Below, piece by piece: positions 1 to 7,370 of a stretch of 25,927 bases of DNA. This DNA is from Halieaceae bacterium (GTDB lineage: Bacteria > Pseudomonadota > Gammaproteobacteria > Pseudomonadales > Halieaceae). The notes beneath the pieces are model-generated. The model was not told the DNA's origin. It searched no databases and saw nothing but the letters and a program-made list of their open reading frames with translations. The number at the start of each line of letters is the position of its first letter. Positions within the stretch are counted from its first letter, which is position 1. Location: positions 1-25,927 of the forward strand of contig DPGN01000086.1 in the NCBI GenBank assembly GCA_003523185.1, read 5' to 3'. The translations under genes were made by a program, and so were the position numbers.

Positions 1-1238
1 GCGCCCTCGCTGGGGTCGTGAAAGCGTTGTAATAATTCAAAGAGCGTTGATTTTCCGGCGCCTGAAGGGCCAACGAGTGCCAAGGTTTTTCCCGGAGCAA
101 TCGTTAAATTGAAGTCTGAGAGTGCAGGATTGTCTGGTCGCGCGGGATAGGTAAAGCCTAGGCTCTTGGCAACCAGGGCTTGACCGTGCGGGATAGGAGA
201 TGAGCCATGATCGGGAATATCGCTTTCCTGATGGAGAAGTTCGACAAGTCGCTCGGCGGCACCGGCAGCGCGCTGCAAGTCACCCCATACCTCCGATAAT
301 GTGGCAAAGGCGGTACCCAGCATGACAGCGTAGAAAACGAAGGCGCCTAGGTCTCCACCACTCATTCTGCCCGCGATAACATCTTGTCCGCCGGTCCACA
401 TCATCCCCACCATGCCACCGAGGAAAAGGAAGATGGCGCAAGCCATCAGCCAAGCGCGTTGCTGGATCCGTTTTTTGGCGATGTCGAAAGCGCGACTGAC
501 CTCCTGCTCGAAGACCTCGCGCTCCATCGTCTCCCGCTGGAAGCTTTGAACAATTTTGATGGACTGAAGCACCTCACCGGCCCGATTACCCACACTCGCA
601 ATGCTGGCTTGGCTTTTATTAGACAAATTCCTTACCCGCCGACCGAGATAGAGCACGGGGAGCAAGGTTAGTGGCACACCGATCAACATGATGAGCGTCA
701 GTTTTATGTTGGTCAGCGACATTAATATCAGGGCGCCAACGAGTGTTAGGGCGTTGCGTGCCGCAAGACTGACCGATGAGCCAATCAGAGTCTGCAAAAG
801 TGTGGTGTCGGTCGTTATCCGCGACATGATCTCGCCCGCGTGATTCTTCTCGTAAAACCCCGGATGAACTGTAAGCAGGTTGTTGAAGACATCGCGGCGT
901 AAATCTGCGCTTACGCGCTCACCCAGCCAAGACACCATGTAGAACCGGATGAAAGATCCGCAGGCCATGGCAAAGCCCACGCCCACCATAAACAGAACGG
1001 CCCGGCGTAAACCCTCTTCGCTTTGATTGGAAAATCCCTGGTCGATTAGAATTTGAATGCCGTAACCCAGTGATAGTTGGGTCATGGCAGTGAATACGAG
1101 GGCGGCGCTTGCAATAATCAAGCGGCTCTTATGGGGCCAAAGGAAGCCTAGTAGCTCTCTTAACGGCCTGAGCGATTTTGACTTTCGGTTGTCATTTTCG
1201 CTGCCGTTGTCGCTGGGTACTGAGCCGGCGTCACTCAT
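1..1238 (-). CDS. MsbA-like ABC exporter, fused permease/ATPase (3' end cut by window edge)
   Basis: A type I ABC exporter half-transporter of the MsbA/LmrA kind: a six-helix membrane domain fused to an ATPase, working as a homodimer in the inner membrane to move a lipid or hydrophobic compound outward. About 412 residues are visible. A polar N-terminus precedes the first membrane helix near residues 39-60; the rest of the permease follows, then the start of the ATPase with the A-loop region FTYPARPD and a Walker A motif GPSGAGKST at about residues 390-398. The signature motif, Walker B and the C-terminus lie outside the window. The ATG at 1238-1236 overlaps the tatC stop (ATGAGTGA, 8 bases), so it is probably co-translated with tatC. 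The family recalls the 'MsbA-related' exporters of proteobacteria; the substrate cannot be read from sequence, and true MsbA (lipid A flippase) is only one option. Confidence 0.9.
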   Translation of the reverse strand, partial: MSDAGSVPSDNGSENDNRKSKSLRPLRELLGFLWPHKSRLIIASAALVFTAMTQLSLGYGIQILIDQGFSNQSEEGLRRAVLFMVGVGFAMACGSFIRFYMVSWLGERVSADLRRDVFNNLLTVHPGFYEKNHAGEIMSRITTDTTLLQTLIGSSVSLAARNALTLVGALILMSLTNIKLTLIMLIGVPLTLLPVLYLGRRVRNLSNKSQASIASVGNRAGEVLQSIKIVQSFQRETMEREVFEQEVSRAFDIAKKRIQQRAWLMACAIFLFLGGMVGMMWTGGQDVIAGRMSGGDLGAFVFYAVMLGTAFATLSEVWGDLQRAAGAAERLVELLHQESDIPDHGSSPIPHGQALVAKSLGFTYPARPDNPALSDFNLTIAPGKTLALVGPSGAGKSTLFELLQRFHDPSEG

Positions 1239-1974
1239 CTTCGTTTTGGCTCCTAGACAGGGCGCGGCCCATGACAAGCCCAACCTCAAACAGGAGCCAC
1301 ATTGGTAGTGCGAGCAGTGTTTGGGAAATCACGTCGGGTGGCGTGAGCAACATGCCCATGACGAAACAGCCAACAATGACATAGGAGCGGTTGTTTGCGA
1401 GCTGATCCGCGGTAACCACACCGGTGAGTATGAGAATCACCGCTGCGACTGGAACTTCAAAGGCGAGGCCGAAAGCAAAGAAAAGTTTTAAAACAAAATC
1501 GAGGTATCGATTAATGTCGGTCATGACTGAGATGTCCCCGGGACCGACAGTGGTAAAGAACCCAAAAAGAAGCGGAAAGACAACATAGTAGGCAAATGCG
1601 ACGCCGGCATAAAAGAGTATGACGCTGGAGGTCAACAATGGGATGGCAATTCGCTTTTCCGATTTATACAGACCGGGTGCGATGAAACCCCAGAGCTGAG
1701 CGAGTATGACCGGCATGGCGACGAATACGGCGAGTACCAGCGATAGCTTAAACGGCGTCAAAAAAGGTGACGTCACTTCTGTCGCAATCATTGATGACCC
1801 CTCGGGAAGGAGTGATCTCAGCGGCTCCGATACGTAGGTATAGAGCTCATTAGCAAATGGAAATAAGCCCAGAAATGCGACAAAGACTGCAATGAGAGCA
1901 TTTCGAAAACGATCTCTCAGTTCGCGCAAATGCGCGACAAGAGGCATGGGCTCGTCAGTACTCACCGAGGTCAA
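1231..1974 (-). CDS. tatC: Sec-independent protein translocase TatC
   Basis: Core membrane receptor of the twin-arginine translocase, which recognises the RR signal of folded proteins with TatB and recruits TatA to move them across the inner membrane. The 247-residue length is normal for the family. The N-terminus carries the characteristic cytoplasmic stretch PLVAHLRELRDRFRNALIAV, resembling the signal-binding region of E. coli TatC. Six hydrophobic segments follow, and the conserved family stretch around FGLAFEVPV is present, in the region containing the conserved intramembrane Glu. A hydrophilic tail (SRSQNEDE) ends the protein. Its ATG overlaps the tatB stop by 4 bases and its own stop overlaps the start of the ABC exporter gene by 8 bases, indicating translational coupling in a tatABC-exporter unit. 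Confidence 0.97.
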   Translation of the reverse strand: MTSVSTDEPMPLVAHLRELRDRFRNALIAVFVAFLGLFPFANELYTYVSEPLRSLLPEGSSMIATEVTSPFLTPFKLSLVLAVFVAMPVILAQLWGFIAPGLYKSEKRIAIPLLTSSVILFYAGVAFAYYVVFPLLFGFFTTVGPGDISVMTDINRYLDFVLKLFFAFGLAFEVPVAAVILILTGVVTADQLANNRSYVIVGCFVMGMLLTPPDVISQTLLALPMWLLFEVGLVMGRALSRSQNEDE

Positions 1975-2378
1975 GCTCCTTTCTCAAAGGTGCTCTCTAC
2001 ACTGGCGATTTCCTCGGTCGGGTCGTCTGCGGCAGTCTGCGATGATAGGTGTGTGTTTGATTCCGGTTCGGAGGCGTTACTGTCAGCAGCATTCCCTGGA
2101 AGTGATGCATCGCTCTTTTCGCTATTCTCAGTGAGCGACAACGCGCTGCTGACGTCAGTCAAATCTTGCACTTCATCGCGACTCTCTTTTAATGCCCGCA
2201 TTACCTCTTCGTTGTGCAACTCTCGACTCACATCGGATTTGATTTCCTCGAAGCCACGGCGCACGCGTCCCAACCATAACGAGATAGAACGTATAGCACT
2301 TGGAAGTCGTTCTGGCCCAACCACAAAAAGGGCTACGGCGCTGATGACAAGGAGTTCAGCAAAACCAATATCGAGCAT
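1971..2378 (-). CDS. tatB: Sec-independent protein translocase TatB
   Basis: Single-span partner of TatC in the twin-arginine signal receptor complex. The 135-residue protein opens with a short transmembrane helix (MLDIGFAELLVISAVALFVVG), then the TatB-type PERLP turn and an amphipathic helix (AIRSISLWLGRVRRGFEEI). The Glu at position 8 and the PERLP variant favour TatB over TatA. The C-terminal half is long, acidic and of low complexity (Ser/Asp/Glu rich), as usual for TatB tails. The ATG has GAGGT about 10 bases upstream; the gene lies 15 bases after tatA and overlaps tatC by 4 bases. Known role and visible motifs agree, so the assignment is secure. Confidence 0.95.
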   Translation of the reverse strand: MLDIGFAELLVISAVALFVVGPERLPSAIRSISLWLGRVRRGFEEIKSDVSRELHNEEVMRALKESRDEVQDLTDVSSALSLTENSEKSDASLPGNAADSNASEPESNTHLSSQTAADDPTEEIASVESTFEKGA

Positions 2379-2393
2379 GATGGGGTGGACCTC

Positions 2394-2591
2394 TTAAGGG
2401 TCTTCTTTCCGATCCTCAGACTTGTCGATTTTGGCGGTATCACCGTCGTTGCGCTTCATTCCTTCCCGGAAGTTGGTAATAGCGCTGCCCAGGTCTTTTG
2501 CCGCACCAGGAAGACGCTTGGTTCCAAAAATCAGAACTACGATCGCGAGGATGATGAGTAGTTGCCAGATTCCAATGCCGCTAAATCCCAT
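2394..2591 (-). CDS. tatA: Sec-independent protein translocase TatA
   Basis: Pore-forming or membrane-thinning subunit of the twin-arginine translocase, oligomerising in the inner membrane when TatBC has bound substrate. The 65-residue protein has one N-terminal transmembrane helix (IGIWQLLIILAIVVLIFG), the FGTKRLP turn characteristic of TatA, an amphipathic helix (AAKDLGSAITNFREGMK) and a short charged tail. The start ATG is preceded by GGTGA at good spacing. It is the first gene of tatABC and starts 40 bases after the hisE stop, the usual neighbour in pseudomonads. I see no clear promoter in that 40-base gap, so it may be read from upstream. Confidence 0.96.
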   Translation of the reverse strand: MGFSGIGIWQLLIILAIVVLIFGTKRLPGAAKDLGSAITNFREGMKRNDGDTAKIDKSEDRKEDP

Positions 2592-2631
2592 AGTAATTCA
2601 CCGTTTGTTAAGTCTGCTGGGCTTCTATGCC

Positions 2632-2967
2632 TTAATCAGCGTTGCGTGATGCCTTTTCCTCGAGGCCAGATACACCTTGCCGCGCGGCCAAAGCTGCCAT
2701 AACGTCATTATGACTGATACCAAGCCGATCGAGCATCACCAGAATATGAAATACGAGGTCAGCCACCTCGTTGATCACATCTGCAGAGTCACCCATCGAA
2801 GAATCGGCATTTTTTGCAGCCAATACCACTTCGACGGCTTCCTCGCCGACTTTTTCAAGAATTTTGTCGAGACCTTTTACATTCAAACTTGCGACGTAAG
2901 AGGTTTCTGGATCCGAATCACGCCTTTCGGCGACGACTGCAGCAATAACATCAAGAACATCACTCAC
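2632..2967 (-). CDS. hisE: Phosphoribosyl-ATP pyrophosphohydrolase HisE
   Basis: Second step of histidine synthesis: hydrolysis of phosphoribosyl-ATP to phosphoribosyl-AMP and pyrophosphate in the cytoplasm. The 111-residue all-alpha MazG-like protein shows the family blocks SYVASLNVKGLDKILEKVGE, then EEAVEVVLAAKN and the metal-binding region EVADLVFHILVML. It is a stand-alone gene rather than the C-terminal half of a HisIE fusion as in E. coli. Its ATG overlaps the hisI stop by 4 bases, so HisI and HisE are translationally coupled although separate. The remaining his genes are not in this window, which matches the scattered his genes of Pseudomonas-like genomes. Confidence 0.96.
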   Translation of the reverse strand: MSDVLDVIAAVVAERRDSDPETSYVASLNVKGLDKILEKVGEEAVEVVLAAKNADSSMGDSADVINEVADLVFHILVMLDRLGISHNDVMAALAARQGVSGLEEKASRNAD

Positions 2968-3344
2968 GCGTCATTGCCCCCTAGTATCCAGCCCTGATCG
3001 TCGGGCTCGTAGAAAAAACAGGAGCGGCGGCCTGTATGACAGGCGCCACCACCGACTTGGTTCACTTGCAATAACAAAGTGTCTCCGTCGCAGTCTAGTC
3101 GCGCGGCAATGAGGCGCTGGATGTCCCCTGAAGTTTCGCCTTTGCGCCATAAACATTTGCGAGAGCGAGACCAATAGACGGTGCGCTTTTCGGCGAGAGT
3201 TAAGCGCAGTGCCTCCTCGTTCATCCATGCCATCATCAACACTTCACCCGTATTGGCATCCTGCGCAATAGCCGGTATCAGCCCGTCCGCATTCCAGTTT
3301 GGCTGCATAGTCGCTGGTGTATCACTGTATTGGGGAGTGCTCAT
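2964..3344 (-). CDS. hisI: Phosphoribosyl-AMP cyclohydrolase HisI
   Basis: Third step of histidine synthesis: opening of the adenine ring of phosphoribosyl-AMP to give ProFAR precursor. The 126-residue protein has the signature blocks VLMMAWMNEEAL, TVYWSRSRKCLWRKGETSG, and the metal-binding RLDCDGDTLLL followed by GACHTGRRSCFF, whose Asp and Cys residues bind zinc and magnesium in the family. The ATG at 3344 has no strong ribosome site; an alternative ATG 12 codons inside (MQPNWNADG) is also compatible with family N-termini. It follows ubiB by 31 bases and overlaps hisE by 4 bases. Confidence 0.96.
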   Translation of the reverse strand: MSTPQYSDTPATMQPNWNADGLIPAIAQDANTGEVLMMAWMNEEALRLTLAEKRTVYWSRSRKCLWRKGETSGDIQRLIAARLDCDGDTLLLQVNQVGGGACHTGRRSCFFYEPDDQGWILGGNDA

Positions 3345-3375
3345 GACGGGATTATGCCACGTCGGTGTTGCCTGA

Positions 3376-4947
3376 TCACTTGCGCCGGCAGATCAGGCCC
3401 ACAATGACAAGAAGGGTTCCTATGGCGACATACCAGGGGTCACTCAGCTCGGCGAATAGAGAGACGATCAACGTAGCAATGCCAGAGCCGACTAAGAGTG
3501 GACTACCTTCTGATGGTTTGTCCTCGCTAGGTGCTGTCTTGAGCGCTTCTCGTTGCGTTGCAAGAAACTGTGGAATCACCTCAGGCAGTTGCGAGGCGTG
3601 ATGTACAAAGGCAGGTGCGTCGCGCTGCAGTTGTTTGATGACATTGACAGGGCTGTATTGACGTTTGAGCCAGTCCTCAAGGAAGGGCTTGGCTGTTTCC
3701 CAAAGATTGAGCTCCGGGTAAAGCTGGCGTCCCAGACCTTCAATATTGAGCAGTGTCTTTTGCAATAGCACGAGTTGGGGCTGGACTTTCATGTCGAAAG
3801 CGGACGCCGCCCTGAACAGATTAACCAGCATGTGCCCTAGCGAAATTTGATGCAGTGGCCGATCAAAGATAGGTTCGCACAACATGCGAATGGTGGCTTC
3901 GAAGTCCTGAATACGTGTCGAGGAGGGTACCCAGCCGCTCTCTATATGAAGCTCTGCTACCAGCCGATAGTTTCGCTGGAGTATCGCTAGCAAGTTCCGA
4001 GCAACGTAATACTGATCGCCTCTGGAAAGTTGACCTACTATGGCGCAGTCAATAGCAATATACGTCGGGGTCTCTGGTGACGTCGCATCCACAAAGATAT
4101 TGCCCGGGTGCATATCGGCGTGGAAAAAGCAGTCATCAAATACCTGAGAGAAAAAGATTTCAACACCGCGTTCAGCGAGCACCTTCATGTTGACGTTGGC
4201 CTCATTGAGGGCGGCAATGTCGCCAATAGGGATGCCGGAAATTCGTTCCGAGACCATGAGTCGGGGTGTGCTGTAGTCCCAGAAGATGGTGGGTACAAAT
4301 ACGAGTTTGCGAGCAGCGGTATTTTTCTTCAGGAGCGACGCATTGGCAGCCTCTCTGCGTAAATCGAGCTCGGTCGTTATCGTGACCTCATAGTCTTCCA
4401 CCACCTCGGGTAGGCGCAGCCGCTTTAGGTCATCAGACAGCCGGTCGATCAAGCTGGCGATTCGCTTGAGAAGACGAATATCGGCCTCAATTTGTTTTTC
4501 TATTCCCGGTCTCAGCACCTTCACAACGGCTTCTTCACCATCGTTTAGCGTGATGGCATGGACCTGAGCGACCGAGGCTGCTGCGAGGGGCTCGCTGTCG
4601 AACGTCTGAAAAGCGGTAGCAATATCCGCTTGCAGCTCTTCTTCGATAATTTTGATGGCTGACTCGCCCGGGAAGGGTGCGACCTTATCCTGGAGGCGAG
4701 CCAGTTCATCAGCGATATCGTCCGGAAGCAGGTCCCGGCGAGTAGACAGTAATTGACCGAACTTTATCGGCACGGGACCGAGAGATTCCAGGGCGAGGCG
4801 CAATCGCTCTCCTCGTGGTCCATCGCTGGCTTTAGCCCTGGCTCCTAGCAGATGCTTCAACAGGCTGGTCGTTGCCGAGCTGTCGGGGATAAGGGCACCC
4901 AACCGGTGCCGTCTCGCGATCAACAAAAATTTCAGTGCGCGCTTCAT
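3376..4947 (-). CDS. ubiB: UbiB, atypical kinase/ATPase of ubiquinone biosynthesis
   Basis: Member of the ADCK/ABC1 protein-kinase-like family that acts as an ATPase supporting ubiquinone synthesis, probably by helping lipid intermediates leave the inner membrane. The 523-residue protein shows the family-specific KFGQ motif (PIKFGQLLSTRRDLLP), the Ala-rich nucleotide loop AAASVAQVH, the catalytic stretch HADMHPGNIF, and a DFG-equivalent reading IDCAIVG. The E. coli protein, as I recall it, reads IDCGIVG, so Gly to Ala here is a small departure. Two hydrophobic segments at the C-terminus (after GSPLLVGSG and around WYVAIGTLLVIVGLI) anchor it in the membrane. Its ATG overlaps the ubiJ stop by 4 bases, completing the classic ubiE-ubiJ-ubiB operon. 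Confidence 0.97.
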   Translation of the reverse strand: MKRALKFLLIARRHRLGALIPDSSATTSLLKHLLGARAKASDGPRGERLRLALESLGPVPIKFGQLLSTRRDLLPDDIADELARLQDKVAPFPGESAIKIIEEELQADIATAFQTFDSEPLAAASVAQVHAITLNDGEEAVVKVLRPGIEKQIEADIRLLKRIASLIDRLSDDLKRLRLPEVVEDYEVTITTELDLRREAANASLLKKNTAARKLVFVPTIFWDYSTPRLMVSERISGIPIGDIAALNEANVNMKVLAERGVEIFFSQVFDDCFFHADMHPGNIFVDATSPETPTYIAIDCAIVGQLSRGDQYYVARNLLAILQRNYRLVAELHIESGWVPSSTRIQDFEATIRMLCEPIFDRPLHQISLGHMLVNLFRAASAFDMKVQPQLVLLQKTLLNIEGLGRQLYPELNLWETAKPFLEDWLKRQYSPVNVIKQLQRDAPAFVHHASQLPEVIPQFLATQREALKTAPSEDKPSEGSPLLVGSGIATLIVSLFAELSDPWYVAIGTLLVIVGLICRRK

Positions 4948-5591
4948 TCAATGGCTCCAGTCAGACTGGCGGCCCGCTTTTTGATGCGCTTGAGACGAGA
5001 CTCGATACGGTCCGTTCTGAGCACGAGATCGTCTACCGCGGTGAAAAATGAATCGAGCTCAGGTTTTGGTGGTGAGAGGCGAGCTTCCTCAAGAATAAAC
5101 TCACTGAGCTGTCGCTTCATTCGTCGGTGTGTCGTCCCTGACGCTGCGGTTATTGCACGAATAACCTGCGCCAATTGGTGACCTAAGACAGGGCCGATGG
5201 CATTGACTATGGGTGCTTCCCAGTCGATGTCGAGCTCACCCACAATCGTCTGTAGTTGCATTAGCGGCGCGGTGTCACCGCTGATCTTCACGTCGCCATT
5301 GATGAGCGCCGCCGCGGGATCTGATGCAGTTGCAACGCGCGAAAAATCCAGCCAGGTTCCCTCAATTGAAACAGTTGCTTTCGTTTCTCGGTAACTGGCG
5401 ATTTGAATACCGCCGTCTTCTTCGACACTAACGAATATTTTCAATGCGGGTTGTGTGCAATGAATCTCAATGGCAAGCGGGTGAAGTTGCTTCAAACGGC
5501 TTTGAGTCCCGGGCGACAATTCAACGGCCTTCGCAATCACAGTCTCGATCGCAAGGCTGACGCCAGCAATAACGGCGGGATCGTGCTCCAC
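4944..5591 (-). CDS. ubiJ: UbiJ, SCP2-domain ubiquinone biosynthesis accessory factor
   Basis: Lipid-binding accessory protein of the Ubi complex; it carries an SCP2 sterol-carrier fold that, in E. coli, binds prenylated intermediates. I choose the GTG at 5591, four bases after the ubiE stop, because AAGGG lies about 8 bases upstream and the protein then begins VEHDPAVIAGVSLAIETV, which fits the family. An in-frame start at 5633 exists but would overlap ubiE and add an unlikely Cys/Arg-rich leader. The product is about 215 residues. The middle shows the SCP2-like pattern (IQIASYRETKATVSIEGTW ... AALINGDVKISGDTAPLMQL), and the C-terminus is a charged coiled coil (VDDLVLRTDRIESRLKRIKK). Identification rests on both pattern and position between ubiE and ubiB. 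Confidence 0.92.
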   Translation of the reverse strand: MEHDPAVIAGVSLAIETVIAKAVELSPGTQSRLKQLHPLAIEIHCTQPALKIFVSVEEDGGIQIASYRETKATVSIEGTWLDFSRVATASDPAAALINGDVKISGDTAPLMQLQTIVGELDIDWEAPIVNAIGPVLGHQLAQVIRAITAASGTTHRRMKRQLSEFILEEARLSPPKPELDSFFTAVDDLVLRTDRIESRLKRIKKRAASLTGAIE

Positions 5592-5595
5592 GCAA

Positions 5596-6360
5596 CTAGC
5601 CCTTGATGCCTCTGTGCACCGCCACAATGCCACCGGTCATATTGTGGTATCTGCAGTCAACGAAGCCCGCGTCCTCGACCATCTCGAGCAGGGATTCCTG
5701 ATCTGGGTGCTTCCGAATCGATTCGGCTAGGTAACGGTAGCTGTCAGCGTCATCGGTGATCAGTTTTCCCATCGCGGGTAACGCTGAGAATGAGTAGGCA
5801 TCGTAGACCTTCGACAGTAACGGCGATGTCGGCTTCGAAAACTCGAGCACCAGCAGACGACCACCGGGCTTTAGAACGCGATGCATTGATCTCAGTGCCT
5901 TGGCTTTATCAGTGACGTTTCTGAGGCCAAACGCAATAGTGATGCAATCAATGCTGTTGTCTTCGAATGGGAGGAACTGGGCATCGGCTTGCACCACATC
6001 AATGTTGCTCAGCGCACCCTTGTCGATAAGGCGATCGCGTCCGACTGACAGCATGGCGGCGTTAATGTCTGCCAAGATAACTTTGCCGTCAGCACCCACA
6101 AGTTTTGAGAACTTTGCCGCGAGGTCGCCCGTACCACCGGCAATATCTAGGACGGTCTGCCCTGATCGAACAGCACTGAGCTCAATGGTAAAGCGCTTCC
6201 AGAGCCGATGAAGGCCGCCTGACATCAGATCATTCATAAGATCGTATTGCGCCGCGACGGAATCGAAGACCTCACGGACACGTCCGGCTTTTTCTGCCGT
6301 TTTGACTCGTTCGTAACCGAAGTCAGTGCTGTCGTCAGTCAGATTGTCTTGGGAGCTCAT
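5596..6360 (-). CDS. ubiE: UbiE, C-methyltransferase of ubiquinone (and menaquinone) synthesis
   Basis: SAM-dependent methyltransferase that adds the C-2 methyl group to the 2-polyprenyl-6-methoxy-benzoquinol intermediate. The protein of about 254 residues has the UbiE family signature VREVFDSVAAQYDLMNDLMS near the N-terminus, motif I VLDIAGGTGDLAAKF, and the second signature NVTDKAKALRSMHRVLKPGG followed by LLVLEFSKP. I choose the ATG at 6360, with AGGA about 7 bases upstream, over an in-frame TTG two codons earlier. It heads the ubiE-ubiJ-ubiB group and starts 31 bases after the DUF971 gene. Confidence 0.97.
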   Translation of the reverse strand: MSSQDNLTDDSTDFGYERVKTAEKAGRVREVFDSVAAQYDLMNDLMSGGLHRLWKRFTIELSAVRSGQTVLDIAGGTGDLAAKFSKLVGADGKVILADINAAMLSVGRDRLIDKGALSNIDVVQADAQFLPFEDNSIDCITIAFGLRNVTDKAKALRSMHRVLKPGGRLLVLEFSKPTSPLLSKVYDAYSFSALPAMGKLITDDADSYRYLAESIRKHPDQESLLEMVEDAGFVDCRYHNMTGGIVAVHRGIKG

Positions 6361-6391
6361 GGCCAATTCCTATTATGTTGGACGTATTGTC

Positions 6392-6778
6392 TCAACCTAT
6401 GATCTTTACAATGTTTGTGTCGGGGTCTCGTGACTCTCCCGCCTGCGCTAACTTCGCTAAATAGTCAGCCCACAGCCTATCCTTGTTTTCGGCAAGCTGC
6501 GCTAGGTACGTCCAAGTGTACAGTCCGGAGCTGTGCCCGTCGTCAAAACTAAGCTGTACCGCATAGTGACCTACTGGCTGAATGTCGGTGATGCCAACGT
6601 CTTTTTTGCCAGCTTGCAACACTTCCTGACCTGGTCCATGGCCCTGTACTTCAGCCGAGGGTGATAGCACTCTGAGTAATTCAGCAGACAGTTCTACAGG
6701 ATCATCGCCGGGGAATGAGAGGGTCAAGACGCGTCCGCCACTGCTGTAGTTGATAGCTTTGGGTGCCTGAACGGTCAT
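6392..6778 (-). CDS. DUF971 protein (gamma-butyrobetaine hydroxylase-like N-terminal domain)
   Basis: Small stand-alone DUF971 protein, about 128 residues. The family pattern is visible as VLTLSFPGDDPVELSAELLR, then SPSAEVQGHG, KKDVGITDIQPVGHYAVQLSF and DDGHSSGLYTWTYLAQL. In larger proteins this fold forms the N-terminal domain of gamma-butyrobetaine hydroxylase and occurs fused to Fe-S scaffold proteins, but the single-domain version has no firmly established role that I know. The ATG at 6778 has AGGT about 8 bases upstream; an in-frame TTG three codons earlier is less likely. In Pseudomonas the homologous gene follows hslU; here it follows the SPOR gene directly, 16 bases downstream. Confidence 0.93.
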   Translation of the reverse strand: MTVQAPKAINYSSGGRVLTLSFPGDDPVELSAELLRVLSPSAEVQGHGPGQEVLQAGKKDVGITDIQPVGHYAVQLSFDDGHSSGLYTWTYLAQLAENKDRLWADYLAKLAQAGESRDPDTNIVKIIG

Positions 6779-6794
6779 GGAGTTCAACCTATGC

Positions 6795-7370
6795 TCACTG
6801 AGCGCGCTTCAGGAGCAGCGTATCAATATCTGACTGTGCGGTGAGCGCTCTCGCTTTGGCCATCGCCGAGCGACTATCGAAGGGGCCGATGTACACGCGG
6901 TGCCAACTTCCCGTGTCGGTATTCATTTGCTCAATTGAGGATTCCAATCCCAAGAGTGCGAGCTCTCCGCGGCGCCTATCGGCATCGGCTATGGCTCGAA
7001 AGGAACCTGCCTGAAGCACGTACTGTGTGTATTCAGATGGACCGGTTTCCACGGAGCGCCCTGTATCTAGACTGAAGGACTCGTCTTCCAACGTGTTAAA
7101 AAAGGTGAAGCTGGGTTGTGGTGTTGACTCCGCAGTCCCGGCAGTCGAAGGTGTGATGGCTGCGGGTAGGGCTGTTGGATTGATGCCCGCGACGATGCCC
7201 AAGCTAGCAATGGCGCCTGTCATTACGCCGACGATAAATCCATTGACGTGTGAGACGTTAAATAGCGGAGTATCCGCAGATTTTTTCTTGGTTTGTGCGG
7301 GCGTGCGTCGAGTTGCACTCGCGGCGCTTCGCTTGCGCTTGGTACTTGTTGATGGATTCGCCACGATCAC
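6795..7370 (-). CDS. SPOR-domain membrane protein, FtsN-like
   Basis: Bitopic protein with FtsN-like layout, 191 residues: a basic cytoplasmic N-terminus (KRKRSAASATRRTPAQTKKK), one transmembrane helix around residues 43-64 (NGFIVGVMTGAIASLGIVAG), a Ser/Thr/Pro linker with the family-typical FTFFNTLEDE stretch, and a C-terminal SPOR domain (YVLQAGSFRAIADADRRRGE ... WHRVYIGPFDSRSAMAKAR). SPOR domains bind denuded peptidoglycan glycans at the division site, so a role in septal wall synthesis is expected. Start is a GTG overlapping the argS stop by 4 bases, with GAGG 4 bases ahead. In Pseudomonas the argS-SPOR-hslVU order is conserved; here hslVU is missing. It may be the functional FtsN, but this is not proven by sequence. 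Confidence 0.9.
   Translation of the reverse strand: MIVANPSTSTKRKRSAASATRRTPAQTKKKSADTPLFNVSHVNGFIVGVMTGAIASLGIVAGINPTALPAAITPSTAGTAESTPQPSFTFFNTLEDESFSLDTGRSVETGPSEYTQYVLQAGSFRAIADADRRRGELALLGLESSIEQMNTDTGSWHRVYIGPFDSRSAMAKARALTAQSDIDTLLLKRAQ

Noticed and set aside
384..671. Plus-strand 95-residue open frame
   Set aside because: It lies wholly antisense to the ABC exporter membrane domain, whose minus-strand translation is continuous and family-like.
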